A program made the position numbers and the translations under genes. Of a stretch of 64,000 nucleotides of DNA, positions 1 to 10,306 are shown in pieces (positions within the stretch are counted from its first letter, which is position 1; every line of letters begins with the position of its first letter). The DNA is from Chryseobacterium camelliae (lineage in GTDB: Bacteria > Bacteroidota > Bacteroidia > Flavobacteriales > Weeksellaceae), in contig NZ_CP022986.1 in NCBI RefSeq assembly GCF_002770595.1, positions 3,844,001 through 3,908,000 of the forward strand. The letters are read 5' to 3'. The notes beneath the pieces are model-generated. The model was given only the letters and a program-made list of their open reading frames with translations, made no database searches and was not told where the DNA came from.

Positions 1-1258
1 TTTCTTCCAGGATTTTATAATGAGCTCTCGCCCTCTTTTCACTTTTATATTTTATTATAAGGACTAATAAAAGAATTAAAGCAAAAGTTATAAGTCCAAT
101 AATGATCCAAAACCCTTTTGACGCTGCGTCTTCAAGACGTTCTTTTTCTTCTGTCAGTGTCTTGGTATCAAATTCCTTATGAACCTTAGAGGATAAATAG
201 GAAAAATCTTCAGACATGACACTATCTGCCTTTAATAATTGTTTAGTATAATAGAGTTCTCGGTCATTATTGTTATTTGCTTTATAGTAGTTGATCAGCA
301 ACTCATAATTTTCCCTCAGTTCCGGAAGTATAAAAGTCTGTTTCTGAAAAATTGAGTCCACTTTCTGAAAATAGAAAATTGCATTGGATGGATTGTTCAT
401 TTCCATATACGATTTCCCTATGTAAAAATAGTTTACGGTAGCCCAGGCAAAATCATTGATATGAGTAATTGGCCTAAGAGAGGTTTGCAAAGATTTTATC
501 GCAGCAGGAAATCTTTTTTTTCGGTATTCTTCTATTCCCCTCTCTTTCAGGAAATATCCGTATTCCTGATCAAATTCTTTGTTATTCTGGGTCTGTGATA
601 TTCCGGTGCTGATCAGTGAATCAATCATGGTATAGTTATGGAGATTTCTATAACATACTATAACCCGGTGAAGGCTGTTATAATACCCTTTTTTATTATT
701 ATAAATAAGGTTTGGATGAACGTTTTCCTCAGATTTTAATTTGAAATTTGTTTTCGCTTCCTCAAAGTGGTTTAATGCTTCCTGATAGTATCCCAAGTAA
801 CTTTTCACTACTCCTATATGATACAATATTCCGTTTTTTAAAAAATCATCTTTTGAATTCTTGGAATATTCATAAGCTTTTAAATATTCGTTCAATGCTG
901 ATTTATACTGCTTATAATTAAAATAATAAATGATGCCTTTCCATAAATAAGCATTACTTATCAAATCATTGTTTTTTGATAATACAGCAACTGAAATTGC
1001 GCTATCTGAATATTTTAATTTATCCTCTTTTGAAGGCGAGAAGAATATTCCATCTTTATATCCCTGCACAAGATGATCAGAGTCATTCTGCTTTTTTGCA
1101 AGACGTATATATTTTCTTAAATATGAAAAAGCCCGCTGATCGTTTTCAGGGTAATTTTCGTAATTCTGTCTTAATTTGTAATAGAGACTGTAATCTTGTT
1201 GTTGTGAAAATAATATTTCCGACAACGAAATTAATATTAAAATATAAATTTTTTTCAT
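1..1258 (-). CDS. TPR-rich regulator, N-terminal and membrane part (truncated by window edge)
   Basis: The minus-strand frame is open from an ATG at 1256-1258 to the window edge. It begins with a signal-like segment (MKKIYILILISLSEILFS), followed by about 330 residues of helical repeats of TPR character. A single membrane helix (FWIIIGLITFALILLLVLII) comes next, then a basic cytoplasmic start (KYKSEKRARAHYKILEE). This order is typical of flavobacterial sensors in which periplasmic TPRs precede a C-terminal AraC-type or LuxR-type DNA-binding domain. That domain would lie outside the window, so the regulator call is inference. Confidence 0.7.
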   Translation of the reverse strand, partial: MKKIYILILISLSEILFSQQQDYSLYYKLRQNYENYPENDQRAFSYLRKYIRLAKKQNDSDHLVQGYKDGIFFSPSKEDKLKYSDSAISVAVLSKNNDLISNAYLWKGIIYYFNYKQYKSALNEYLKAYEYSKNSKDDFLKNGILYHIGVVKSYLGYYQEALNHFEEAKTNFKLKSEENVHPNLIYNNKKGYYNSLHRVIVCYRNLHNYTMIDSLISTGISQTQNNKEFDQEYGYFLKERGIEEYRKKRFPAAIKSLQTSLRPITHINDFAWATVNYFYIGKSYMEMNNPSNAIFYFQKVDSIFQKQTFILPELRENYELLINYYKANNNNDRELYYTKQLLKADSVMSEDFSYLSSKVHKEFDTKTLTEEKERLEDAASKGFWIIIGLITFALILLLVLIIKYKSEKRARAHYKILEE

Positions 1259-1533
1259 CCCATTAATCAAAAATATTAATAACCTTTTTTCAAAAATAAC
1301 CAAAATTAATTTTAAATCGGTTATATCGGGATTTTTATAAGCTTATTTTACATAATGCTTTTAAATCGTATATCTGTCTGTATATCATTGATTTAAACTG
1401 GTGCTAATTCATTAATAAGTACGTGCTTATTTTATTATAGGTACAACCAAGGTTTTTTAGAGCTGTTTAAGTTTGATAATTTCGAAATCAGAAACAAAAC
1501 CAAATCACCGAGATAACTTTAAAACTAATAACC

Positions 1534-1764
1534 ATGAAAACGATTATCTCAATATTTACAGTTCTATTAATCATTTTATTAAATTCTTGCAGACCACAGG
1601 ATGACTTAATTACAGAGACATTTACTGGTGAAAACAGAGAAACAGCAGCGATACTCTCCAGAGAGAAGGCTGATAGTGTACAGGTAAGTTCTGTTACAAC
1701 TGCTGTCAATGAAACACCTAAAACAGATCCACCTCCAAAAAGTGGTCAGCAATGGAAGCATTAA
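1534..1764 (+). CDS. Small lipoprotein, function unknown
   Basis: The protein has 76 residues. A lipoprotein signal peptide ends in the lipobox-like LLNSC, so Cys19 or so should be lipidated. The mature part is short, polar and ends in a Pro-rich, basic tail (TDPPPKSGQQWKH). No family was recognised. It precedes another small exported protein, and the two could be co-transcribed. The ATG at 1534 follows an A/T-rich leader. Confidence 0.6.
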   Translation: MKTIISIFTVLLIILLNSCRPQDDLITETFTGENRETAAILSREKADSVQVSSVTTAVNETPKTDPPPKSGQQWKH

Positions 1765-1858
1765 GATTTATTGTATTTACTCATTTGTAGTGCGCAATAC
1801 AGATGAACAAATATTGAATAAATTTAATCTCAATAAATTAATCTCAAAATTTTTAATC

Positions 1859-2050
1859 ATGAAAAAGTTATTATTAGTGGCTACTTTCGCAGTAGCAGGT
1901 ATTACAGGAAGCATCACTGCCAAAACTTCTGATACTGCAGATAAAAATCTAAAAGTTGAAAGCAAGTGCTACAAGGAGGCTGTAGATGATTTTGGAAATC
2001 ACTATTATGCACAGGTACCTTGCCCACCAGTTATTATCATTCAAAACTAA
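1859..2050 (+). CDS. Small secreted peptide with two cysteines
   Basis: The protein has 63 residues starting at ATG 1859. Residues 1-21 form a signal peptide (MKKLLLVATFAVAGITGSITA). The mature peptide is about 42 residues with Cys at KCYKEA and VPCPPV, which could form one disulfide. The frame is open upstream to 1709, but that extension would bury the signal peptide, so the shorter start is preferred. A strong terminator follows at once. I recognise no function. Short exported peptides of this form are common beside GLPGLI genes in Chryseobacterium (recollection). Confidence 0.6.
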   Translation: MKKLLLVATFAVAGITGSITAKTSDTADKNLKVESKCYKEAVDDFGNHYYAQVPCPPVIIIQN

Positions 2051-2054
2051 AAAA

Positions 2055-2082
2055 GATGAGGCGTTTTACCGCCTCATTTTTA
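2055..2082 (+). terminator. Rho-independent terminator after the small secreted peptide
   Basis: An 8-bp stem ATGAGGCG/CGCCTCAT is closed by a short loop and followed by a T run. It lies between the stop at 2050 and the ATG at 2098, separating the small-peptide genes from the GLPGLI pair. Confidence 0.8.
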
Positions 2083-2097
2083 TTTAAATCTTTAACT

Positions 2098-2871
2098 ATG
2101 AAAAATTTAGTTACTATCTTGTTAATTATCTACAGCAGTATAAATTTGCACGGACAATATAAAATCTATTACACTGTTAAAAAGAAAATAAGCAATAAAA
2201 ATCTTGAAGCTGATGGAGTTTTACAATTTAATGTAAATGAAAAGAAATCCATATTTTATCTTTCTCAATATAAAAATCTTATTAAAAAGAATTATGAAAT
2301 AAAAGAAAATGGCGATACAATAAAGGTCTTACATAACAATTCAATCTGTCAGGATAAGAAAGGTTATTTTTATGATTACAAAAACAATAACAGAACCTTA
2401 CTATTATATGATGTAGTCTGTGATTCTAAGACATTAATCTCTGATAAAATAAAATACCCGGTCTGGAAAGTAGAAAAGAATTCATTTAAGTATAAAAAAT
2501 GGAATGTATATAAAGCAACTGCAACAATAAATGATCGTAATTGGAATGTACTGTTTACAAAAGATGAACCAGAAATTCAAAATGCCGGTCCCTGGCTATT
2601 TGTAGGCCTTCCCGGGCTTATTGTATCTGCTTCCGATGATCAAGATATATATACCTTTGATATCACTAAAATCGAAAAGAATAATCGGACAAAAATTGCG
2701 GAACCTAAATTTTTCAGGACAGCAAATTTTAAGCAGTATTCTGATAAAGCTATATCTTCCAATAAGAGAAGAATGGCAAAAAAGATTTCTCAGGAATACA
2801 ATATTCCGGAAAAAGAAGTAAATTTATCAGGCTCTCCAAAGTATGAAACACTTGATTTTATTGAAAAATGA
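2098..2871 (+). CDS. GLPGLI family protein
   Basis: The protein has 257 residues and a signal peptide (MKNLVTILLIIYSSINLHGQ). The family signature is explicit at GPWLFVGLPGLIVSASD, followed by the usual strand-rich segment. GLPGLI proteins are exported Bacteroidota proteins of unknown role. The frame is open upstream to 2020, but ATG 2098 gives a clean signal peptide and is chosen. The stop overlaps the start of the next GLPGLI gene (ATGA), so the two are translationally coupled. Confidence 0.85.
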   Translation: MKNLVTILLIIYSSINLHGQYKIYYTVKKKISNKNLEADGVLQFNVNEKKSIFYLSQYKNLIKKNYEIKENGDTIKVLHNNSICQDKKGYFYDYKNNNRTLLLYDVVCDSKTLISDKIKYPVWKVEKNSFKYKKWNVYKATATINDRNWNVLFTKDEPEIQNAGPWLFVGLPGLIVSASDDQDIYTFDITKIEKNNRTKIAEPKFFRTANFKQYSDKAISSNKRRMAKKISQEYNIPEKEVNLSGSPKYETLDFIEK

Positions 2872-3689
2872 AGCAAATAACGTTATTTTTATTCCTGATA
2901 TTTTGCTTTAGTTACGGCCAGACAACCCACCGTTTTATCTATGAGTTAAAATTCAAGAAAGATTCGCTTGCTCAGAAATATGATACAGATTATTATATTC
3001 TGGATATTTCTGAAAAAGAACAGAAATTTTATAACCAGGAATTATATCAGAATGATTCAATAAGTCGTTTAAAGATTAACTCAGAGTACAATTTTTCTTA
3101 TCCAAAGCTGCCAATCCGTTTAGTTCATAAAGACGGGAGCTTTTATAATTATTATTCTCAGACACCATTATATTATCTTTTAAAAACCAAGGATAAACAA
3201 AATTGGCATATCACTTCGGAGAAAAAGAAACTTGATAAATTCAATGTACAGAAAGCGACCACCCAATTCGGAGGAAGAACTTGGGAAGCCTGGTTTACAA
3301 CCGATATTCCTTTCCCCTATGGTCCGTATAAATTTTATGGTCTTCCCGGTCTTATTTTGGAGCTTTCAGATACTAAAGAAAATTTTATGTTCTCATTTAA
3401 AGCAAATAAGAATATCAATGCCCATATCGACACCTCCAGATATATTGAGACTCAGATTGGGTTAAAACCAACTGAAATATCTAAAAACCAGTGGCAAAAA
3501 TTACAGTTAGATTATTTTGTTAATCCACTGAAGGATTTTGGGGACGGTGGTTTAATTGTTGAAAACGAAAGGGGAGAAAAAGTAAAAGCTGACAGCAGAA
3601 CGATTATTGAAAATCAACAAAATTATTTGCGAAAATACAATAATCCCATTGAGCTGGATATGGCAGTACAATATCCTGTTCAGAAATAG
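2868..3689 (+). CDS. GLPGLI family protein (second of pair)
   Basis: The protein has 273 residues and a signal peptide (MKQITLFLFLIFCFSYG). The signature is at GPYKFYGLPGLILELSD. It starts within the stop codon of the preceding paralog, which suggests an operon and possibly a joint role in the envelope. The family function is not established, so no activity is assigned. Confidence 0.85.
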   Translation: MKQITLFLFLIFCFSYGQTTHRFIYELKFKKDSLAQKYDTDYYILDISEKEQKFYNQELYQNDSISRLKINSEYNFSYPKLPIRLVHKDGSFYNYYSQTPLYYLLKTKDKQNWHITSEKKKLDKFNVQKATTQFGGRTWEAWFTTDIPFPYGPYKFYGLPGLILELSDTKENFMFSFKANKNINAHIDTSRYIETQIGLKPTEISKNQWQKLQLDYFVNPLKDFGDGGLIVENERGEKVKADSRTIIENQQNYLRKYNNPIELDMAVQYPVQK

Positions 3690-3871
3690 GCAGTTGAATA
3701 TCTGTATTGTTAGAAAGTAATAACAATTAGATCAGGAACAAACATTTTTCTAAGTATAGCATCTTTTCTTCAATGAATACTTGCAGTGATTTTTTGTTAC
3801 TCATAATTTGTAATGACCCTTAATGCATGTAATCTTTTCTCATTTAATTTTTATTAGAAAAATGAGGCAGG

Positions 3872-5158
3872 CTATCTGTTCGTTTCAAAAACCTTCAGCA
3901 GCTCATTCTGCCGGATCACATCATTCCTGCTGCTGATTAAATTGTAATTTGCCTGGAGCCAGTTATTCCTGACTACAAAAAATGTGTAGGCATCCATAAG
4001 CCCTTCCTTGTATTTTTCTTCTGATTTCTGAAATGATCGTTGCTGGTTTTCGAAATTGGTTTCCAGCAGGGTATATTTTTCCCGTGCATTGAGGAACTCG
4101 GCTTTGATGGAACTGATGCTTTTAGTTAAATCATTAATAATAGCATCTCTCTCATAACCGGAATTGATCACATTGAGTTTTGCAATCTCCACACTGTTTT
4201 TTACCTGCAATCTGTTAAAAACCGGGATATTAAGCCCGAAGGAAACCTGCTGGTTCTTATTGGCCCTGATCTGGTCTGAAAAGGCTTCGGCAGGCTGTCC
4301 CATAATCTTATTATAGAAGCTGGACCAGGTATAGGAACCGTTAAGCGTAGGTAAATAAGCGGATCTTGCGATCTCAACATTTTTCTGTTGGGCCTGCATC
4401 TGTTTCAGAATACTTTGATATGCCGGATTCACTTCCAGAAGGTGCTCTACAAAATGTTCATTGTTGAAACCTGATTCCGTCAGGTTTTCTTCAGGCATGG
4501 TAAAATCAAGGGTATCTCTGGTAATGGCCAGGGCATTCAGGAGATTGATTTTAGAAAGGTCACGCTGATTTTTGGCTGAAACCCATTGTTCCTGCATCGT
4601 TCCCAGGTTGGCACGGATGTCATAGACATCACTTTTCGGCCGGCTGCCTATTTCCACTTCCTTTTCGGTGCGCCTGATCTGGTCTTCAATGCCCGAAATC
4701 TGCGTTTGCAGGACATGCAGCCAGCTTTTGCTGTTCTGGTATGAAAAAAACATCTGGATAACGTTTAATTTCACTTCATTCCTGACCTGCTTCATGGTAT
4801 ACACAGAACTTTCTTTATTCAGCCTGGAAAGAGAGAGGGTAAGGTAATTCCTCCAGTTCATCAGTTCCCAGTTTGCCTGAGCATACACCTGGTCATACTG
4901 GGAATTGATAGATTCCCGCTGGTTGGTATTCTGATTGATGGATGAGCCAAATCCGTAATTATGGCTTACTCCGGCATTAACCGACGGGAGCAGCATCCCT
5001 TTGGCTGCTGAAATCTGGCGCTCATTTTTCAGAATATTAACTGTAGACTGTTTTACCAGCGGATGGTTGGCTGAAGCAAAGTCAAGGCATTGTTTGAGCG
5101 TCCAGCTCTGCTGAGCCTGGAAAATATTGATGATCAGGAGGAAGAAAAGCTTTTTCAT
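3872..5158 (-). CDS. TolC-family outer-membrane efflux protein
   Basis: The protein has 428 residues with an N-terminal signal peptide ending near FQAQQ. Two halves of long alpha-helical repeats typical of the OEP/TolC fold follow (for example WTLKQCLDFASANHPLVKQS, then a second helical hairpin after residue 210). It would form the outer-membrane exit duct for the ABC exporter encoded upstream on the same strand: adaptor, ATPase and two permeases. It is the last gene of that operon, with a gap of about 90 bp after the second permease. Confidence 0.9.
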   Translation of the reverse strand: MKKLFFLLIINIFQAQQSWTLKQCLDFASANHPLVKQSTVNILKNERQISAAKGMLLPSVNAGVSHNYGFGSSINQNTNQRESINSQYDQVYAQANWELMNWRNYLTLSLSRLNKESSVYTMKQVRNEVKLNVIQMFFSYQNSKSWLHVLQTQISGIEDQIRRTEKEVEIGSRPKSDVYDIRANLGTMQEQWVSAKNQRDLSKINLLNALAITRDTLDFTMPEENLTESGFNNEHFVEHLLEVNPAYQSILKQMQAQQKNVEIARSAYLPTLNGSYTWSSFYNKIMGQPAEAFSDQIRANKNQQVSFGLNIPVFNRLQVKNSVEIAKLNVINSGYERDAIINDLTKSISSIKAEFLNAREKYTLLETNFENQQRSFQKSEEKYKEGLMDAYTFFVVRNNWLQANYNLISSRNDVIRQNELLKVFETNR

Positions 5159-5248
5159 TTTAATAATTTTAACAGGAGCATGGGAAGGCTCTATAAAGCC
5201 TTGAGTTTTGCAGCATGGTGCTTCCTTTTGTCGGCGTGCTTTATTAAG

Positions 5249-7675
5249 TTATTCGTATTTCAGGTATTGTACAGGATTGACTTTGGTTGCCCGGTAGGCT
5301 TTGATGCTTACCACAGCGAAAGTCAGGACCAGCAATACAGCCAGGCTCAGGACATACGGCCAAACCGGCATGTCTATCCTATAGGCAAAGTCTTTCAGCC
5401 ATTCGTTCATGGCATAATATCCGAAAGGGATGCTGATTAAAACAGCAATCAATGTTATCCACAGGAATGGTTTGGTTAATCCGAAGACAAGCGTCCTATC
5501 TGAAGCACCGAGTGTTTTTTTGATGGCAACATCTTTCAGTTTCTGTTCGATTAAGAGTGATGATAAAGCAAATAATCCAGACAAAGCAACCAACAGAACT
5601 ATGCTGTTCAGAATGGTGATCAGGGTCTGCTGTTTTTGATATTTTTCGAAGGTTTTTGCAAATTGATGATTTACAAATTCAAAATGGTAGGGATAGCCTG
5701 GTTCAGCTTTGGTGATCCAGAATTCCTTAATGCGCTCTAGAGTTCCGCTGATATCATTTTTATCAAGCTTTATCTGTAGGTTAACCATATTGTTTTTGGC
5801 CCAGTTCCTGTCATAATTATAAAATACTGCAGCATCGACCGGTTTATCGACACCGTTGTAGTGGAAATCCTTTACTACGCCAAGGATTCTATATTTCTTC
5901 TTATCTTCCCAGCCGGGCAGAATTTCTTTGCCGATTGCCTGCCTGCTGCTCCATCCCATTTTTTTAACGAATGTTTCATTGACCAGGGTTCCGCTGATGG
6001 TATCAGAAGCCTTTTTCCAGTTCAGGTCTCTTCCTTCAATGACGGGTATATCATAAAATCTGAAATAATTCTCCTCAATTCCTCCTATTGCAACGTTCTC
6101 CACAATTTTTGTAGTATCCATGGCATACTTTGTATTTGAAGTATTTCTGAGTTCCATCCCAAGAGACTGAATAGATCCTGTAACATCTGCCACTCCCGGA
6201 ATTTTTCTGATTTCATTTCTAAGCAGTTCATATTTTTTGACGTCATAATCCTTTTGGTGAAAATTTGTTTTCTTGAAGTCGATCTGAACCACCTGGTTAC
6301 CATTAAACCCGATATCCTTTTTCATCATATAATCCATCTGGGTGTGGATAATTACTGAGCAAATGATAAAGAATGACGAGATGACCAGTTGTAACGTCAG
6401 AATAGAATTCCTGAGCCGGATACCGCTTTTGCTTCTGGCAAAATTACCTTTCAAGGTATTAATCGGTTTGAAGTTGGCAAGGTAAAGTGCAGGAATCAAT
6501 CCTGAGACCAATGAAAATAAGAACAGCAATAGTGCTGAATAGATAAAGATGTTCGGATCGGATAACGTCATCTTTTTGTTAAGAAATGTATTGTAGCCCG
6601 GAAGTGATAGCTCAACCAATGCCAAAGCAATGAGATAGGCCGCAAAACAGATCATAAAGGTCTCCAGCAAAAACTGGAGCACCAATTTTGATGGTGAGCT
6701 TCCCGCCACTTTTCTGATCCCGACTTCTTTAGCCCTCTGGGTAGCCTGTGCGGTTTTGAGATTAATCAGGTTGATTCCTGATAAGATCAGAATCAGACAG
6801 GATAAGCCCAGCAGTACTTTGATAGCCCGATAATCCCCTTTTAAGATACCTTCTCCTTTTGCCTCCAGTTTTATCCTGGAAATTGGTGTCAGGTAGACTT
6901 TCGCCCGATTATTTTGGTCTATAGCGTTGCCCCATTTCTTGGACAATACTTCTTCATAAAGCTGTTGCTGCTTCGATAATTTTTCTTCTAACCGTTTAAC
7001 ATCTGTTCCGGGTTTCAGCCTGAATAATCCATAAAAGCTATAGCTCAGCCATTGGTCGTCTTTCATTTCATGATTATCTTTTACCAGATAATCTGCTTTG
7101 AATACAGAATGATCTTTGGGAAGCCTGTATACCAGGGAAACTGTATAAAGATTTCCATTTTGATCTGTTTTTACCGTCTTTCCAATGCAATTTCTGTACT
7201 CATCTCCGAAAAGCTGCTTAGCCGTATTTTCCGATAAAGCAATCTGAGTCTTGTTAACCAGAGCATTAGCAGGATTACCCGCAATGACTTCAAACGGTAA
7301 AAAGTTTAAAAAAGAATTGGAAACTTCCCCTGTAGAAGAATAACTTGAATGAGTACCGGCAATGAGCCTTACCTGATAGTCGCTCCAGGTATTGGCTATT
7401 GCAAAATCTTCAATCTCAGGAAATTTTTGCTTTGATACATAAAGTTGCGGATAGCTGGACTTTGTAATATTGCCGAAGACTGATGCATGATTTTCTACCA
7501 GATAAATATTTTCTTTATGTGGAATCCAACCTTCATAGGATTTTTCGTCCTGCCAATGGATAAAGATCAACAGGAATACCGCTAAACCGATACTTAAACC
7601 AAAGATATTGATCAGGGTGGAAAGCCAGTTCTTTTTATAATTGATGAATGCGATTTTGAGCCAGTTGTTGAGCAT
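5249..7675 (-). CDS. ABC transporter permease, FtsX/MacB type (copy 2)
   Basis: The protein has about 808 residues starting at MLNNWLKIAFINYKKNWLST. An upstream in-frame ATG at 7741 adds 22 residues that resemble no membrane leader, and is rejected. It has an N-terminal membrane helix, a large periplasmic MacB_PCD-type domain, a cluster of three helices mid-protein, a second periplasmic domain and C-terminal FtsX helices. It is clearly paralogous to the permease encoded just upstream, with identical N-terminal and similar C-terminal segments (AVVSIKAYRATKVNPVQYLKYE). Such permeases drive periplasm-to-outside export with LolD-type ATPases. The substrate is unknown. Confidence 0.9.
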   Translation of the reverse strand: MLNNWLKIAFINYKKNWLSTLINIFGLSIGLAVFLLIFIHWQDEKSYEGWIPHKENIYLVENHASVFGNITKSSYPQLYVSKQKFPEIEDFAIANTWSDYQVRLIAGTHSSYSSTGEVSNSFLNFLPFEVIAGNPANALVNKTQIALSENTAKQLFGDEYRNCIGKTVKTDQNGNLYTVSLVYRLPKDHSVFKADYLVKDNHEMKDDQWLSYSFYGLFRLKPGTDVKRLEEKLSKQQQLYEEVLSKKWGNAIDQNNRAKVYLTPISRIKLEAKGEGILKGDYRAIKVLLGLSCLILILSGINLINLKTAQATQRAKEVGIRKVAGSSPSKLVLQFLLETFMICFAAYLIALALVELSLPGYNTFLNKKMTLSDPNIFIYSALLLFLFSLVSGLIPALYLANFKPINTLKGNFARSKSGIRLRNSILTLQLVISSFFIICSVIIHTQMDYMMKKDIGFNGNQVVQIDFKKTNFHQKDYDVKKYELLRNEIRKIPGVADVTGSIQSLGMELRNTSNTKYAMDTTKIVENVAIGGIEENYFRFYDIPVIEGRDLNWKKASDTISGTLVNETFVKKMGWSSRQAIGKEILPGWEDKKKYRILGVVKDFHYNGVDKPVDAAVFYNYDRNWAKNNMVNLQIKLDKNDISGTLERIKEFWITKAEPGYPYHFEFVNHQFAKTFEKYQKQQTLITILNSIVLLVALSGLFALSSLLIEQKLKDVAIKKTLGASDRTLVFGLTKPFLWITLIAVLISIPFGYYAMNEWLKDFAYRIDMPVWPYVLSLAVLLVLTFAVVSIKAYRATKVNPVQYLKYE

Positions 7676-7777
7676 AATTGATGAACGATAATTGATGATT
7701 GATAAATGATGATTGATGATCTGAATGATGGATAAAGGCATCAGTCATTTGATGTAAGCGGATTATTTCATGGTCTG

Positions 7778-10192
7778 TTATTCATATTTCAGGTATTTTA
7801 CCAGGTTTACTTTAGTGGCCTGATATGCTTTGATGCTTACGACTGCAAAAGTCAGGATCAGTAATATAACCATGCTCAGGATAAACGGGGATGCAGGCAT
7901 ATCAATCCGGTAGGCAAAATCTTTAAGCCATTCATTCATCAGGTAATAGCTGATGGGCATGCTGATAAGAACGGCAATCAGCGTGATTCGGAGGAACTGC
8001 TTCGTCAGTCCGAAAACCAGGGTTCCGTCTGACGCGCCAAGCGTTTTCCGGATGGCAACATCTTTCAGCTTTTGCTCAATCATTAATGAAGACAAAGCGA
8101 ACAGTCCTAACAGCGCTACCATCAAAACCATGGCATTCAGGATGCTAAACAGGGTCTGTTGTTTCTGATAGGTTTCAAAGGTTTTGGCAAATTCCTTATC
8201 GATGAAGTATGACTCAAACGGATAACCGGGTTCTGCTTTAGTTTCCCAATATTTTTTGATTCTTTTTACGGTGCCCGGTATATCATCTGCTTTCAGTTTC
8301 AGCTGGATATTGTACAGATTGTATCGTTTCCAGGATGTTGCACGGTAATGGAAGAAAATCATGGGTTCTACTTCAGATTTCAGGCTTTTAACATTAAAAT
8401 CTTTTACAATTCCTACAATTTTGTAGGGCTTATCGTCAAAGCCCGGGCGGAATTCATTGGTAAAAGCCTGATCATCCGTCCATCCGAATTGTTTTACAAA
8501 AGTTTCGTTAACAAGAACGTTATTGATGGTATCTGATGCCAGTTCCGGATTCAGCCAGCGTCCCTTAAGAAGTTTAACTCCCATGAATTGCAGGTAGTTA
8601 TAATCCATAGACCCGTGCTGTGCATAGATTATTTTATCCTTGTAGTCCATATTGGAATTGCTGTAACGGTAACTTCCGGCAACCGCTTCTCCAAAAGAGA
8701 CATCATCCACGCCTTTTATTTTCTTCATTTCATTTTTAATGCGTTCGTAGTTCAGCCAGGGTTGAGCACTGTTTTCACTGAACGACACCAGAAAAACCTG
8801 CTTCCCGTTATACCCAAGGTCCTTATTCATCATGTATTTTACCTGGCTATTTACAATTAAACCGCCAATGATGAAAAATGAAGATATGATTAACTGTAAA
8901 GTCAGGATCCCGTTTCTCAGCCAGATGCCATGCCTGCTTCTGGCGAAATTTCCTTTCAGCGTCTCAATGGCTTTGAAATTGGCCAGATACAGGGCAGGAA
9001 TCAGCCCGGAAATCAGCGTTACCGTTAAAATCATTGCCAGTGAATACACGTAAATATGCCAGTCATTCATCACAATTTCTTTGTTGAAAAACTTGTTGAA
9101 GCCCGGTAAAATGAGTTCTGTTAACGCCAGCGATACAATATAGGAAGTAAAGCAGATTAAAAACGTTTCCAGTAAGAACTGAAGGGTAAGGTTTAGCCTC
9201 GTACTTCCGATTGCTTTTCTTACGCCGATTTCTTTCGCACGCTGGGAAGCCTGCGCTGTTTTAAGGTTGATGAAGTTAATGGCAGACAAAATCACAATCA
9301 AAACAGAAAGGCCGAAAAGGATCATCATCGTTTTAAGATCTCCGGTGCCGAACCAGTACGCCTTTCCGTGAAGCTTCATCCGGTCGAGGGGAGTCAGCAA
9401 GCTTCCCTGCGGACCGTACAGTTCCAGGTATTTCTGAGGGGTAACTCCGGATCCCTGTGCATTCATCTTGGCCCGGTACTCAAAAACATCTTTCATTAGT
9501 TTCTCCTGAACGGCTTCTGTATCTGCATCCTTATCCAGCATAAAGAAGCATCCGTAATTGTAATTACCCCAGCCTTCCTTGTCATTTTTAAGCTGTTCAT
9601 AAGCCAGCATGACAAATTCCGGTTTTATGGCACTGTTCCCTTCCGGCAATTCATAGACCGCAGTAATAATGTAATTTTTATGATCAAATATTACACGCTC
9701 TCCCGCAACGTTTGTTTTGCCAAAAAGATTTTTTGCTGCTTTGACAGAAAGCGCAAGGGAATGCTCATTTTTTAAAGCATCTTTGAAACTTCCGGATACC
9801 AGTCTGAATGGGAAAAAATTGAAAAAGCTTCCGGATACTGCCATTCCATCCTTCTGATAGACCGTTTTGTTTTTGGTTGTCATTTTAAAACCTATTCCCG
9901 CACCGCTGAATAAAATATAATCCTTAATCTCAGGAATCACTTTTGCTGCACGGTCTGCAATCGGATAAGAAATGCTCGGACCGTAGGTATTGTCTTTTTT
10001 ATTATACTGCTGGAATGCATAAATGGTATTTTTCTTCGGATTCCACAGTTCATAGGATTCTTCGTCATTCCAGTGCATCAGGATGAGCATGAACCCGGTG
10101 AGTCCGATGGTGAGTCCAAACAGATTGATCAGTGTGGAAAGCCAGTTCTTTTTATAATTGATGAATGCGATTTTGAGCCAGTTGTTGAGCAT
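7778..10192 (-). CDS. ABC transporter permease, FtsX/MacB type (copy 1)
   Basis: The protein has 804 residues and the same architecture and N-terminus as the following permease, so the pair arose by tandem duplication. It contains an N-terminal helix, a MacB-like periplasmic domain, central helices with the basic loop ASQRAKEIGVRKAIGSTRLN typical of FtsX-type coupling, a second periplasmic domain and terminal helices. It follows the ATPase gene by about 115 bp containing a palindromic repeat. The pair may form a heterodimeric permease. This is inference. Confidence 0.9.
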   Translation of the reverse strand: MLNNWLKIAFINYKKNWLSTLINLFGLTIGLTGFMLILMHWNDEESYELWNPKKNTIYAFQQYNKKDNTYGPSISYPIADRAAKVIPEIKDYILFSGAGIGFKMTTKNKTVYQKDGMAVSGSFFNFFPFRLVSGSFKDALKNEHSLALSVKAAKNLFGKTNVAGERVIFDHKNYIITAVYELPEGNSAIKPEFVMLAYEQLKNDKEGWGNYNYGCFFMLDKDADTEAVQEKLMKDVFEYRAKMNAQGSGVTPQKYLELYGPQGSLLTPLDRMKLHGKAYWFGTGDLKTMMILFGLSVLIVILSAINFINLKTAQASQRAKEIGVRKAIGSTRLNLTLQFLLETFLICFTSYIVSLALTELILPGFNKFFNKEIVMNDWHIYVYSLAMILTVTLISGLIPALYLANFKAIETLKGNFARSRHGIWLRNGILTLQLIISSFFIIGGLIVNSQVKYMMNKDLGYNGKQVFLVSFSENSAQPWLNYERIKNEMKKIKGVDDVSFGEAVAGSYRYSNSNMDYKDKIIYAQHGSMDYNYLQFMGVKLLKGRWLNPELASDTINNVLVNETFVKQFGWTDDQAFTNEFRPGFDDKPYKIVGIVKDFNVKSLKSEVEPMIFFHYRATSWKRYNLYNIQLKLKADDIPGTVKRIKKYWETKAEPGYPFESYFIDKEFAKTFETYQKQQTLFSILNAMVLMVALLGLFALSSLMIEQKLKDVAIRKTLGASDGTLVFGLTKQFLRITLIAVLISMPISYYLMNEWLKDFAYRIDMPASPFILSMVILLILTFAVVSIKAYQATKVNLVKYLKYE

Positions 10193-10252
10193 AATTTTAG
10201 TTTTAATTACGGTTGGTAATTATAAATGACAGTGTTGAATGTAACTTTTTGT

Positions 10253-10285
10253 AAACCTCATAGGTTTCTGAAACCTATGAGGTTT
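10253..10285. repeat. Perfect 16-bp palindrome in the ATPase-permease gap
   Basis: AAACCTCATAGGTTTC is followed after a single base by its exact reverse complement. I recall similar AAACCT...AGGTTT palindromes as dispersed repeats in Chryseobacterium genomes (not verified). Inside this operon it could act as an mRNA stabiliser or attenuator between the ATPase and the permeases. It has no T run on either side, so it is not a standard terminator. Confidence 0.75.
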
Positions 10286-10306
10286 GGGTGTGGAGCATGA
10301 ATGTTT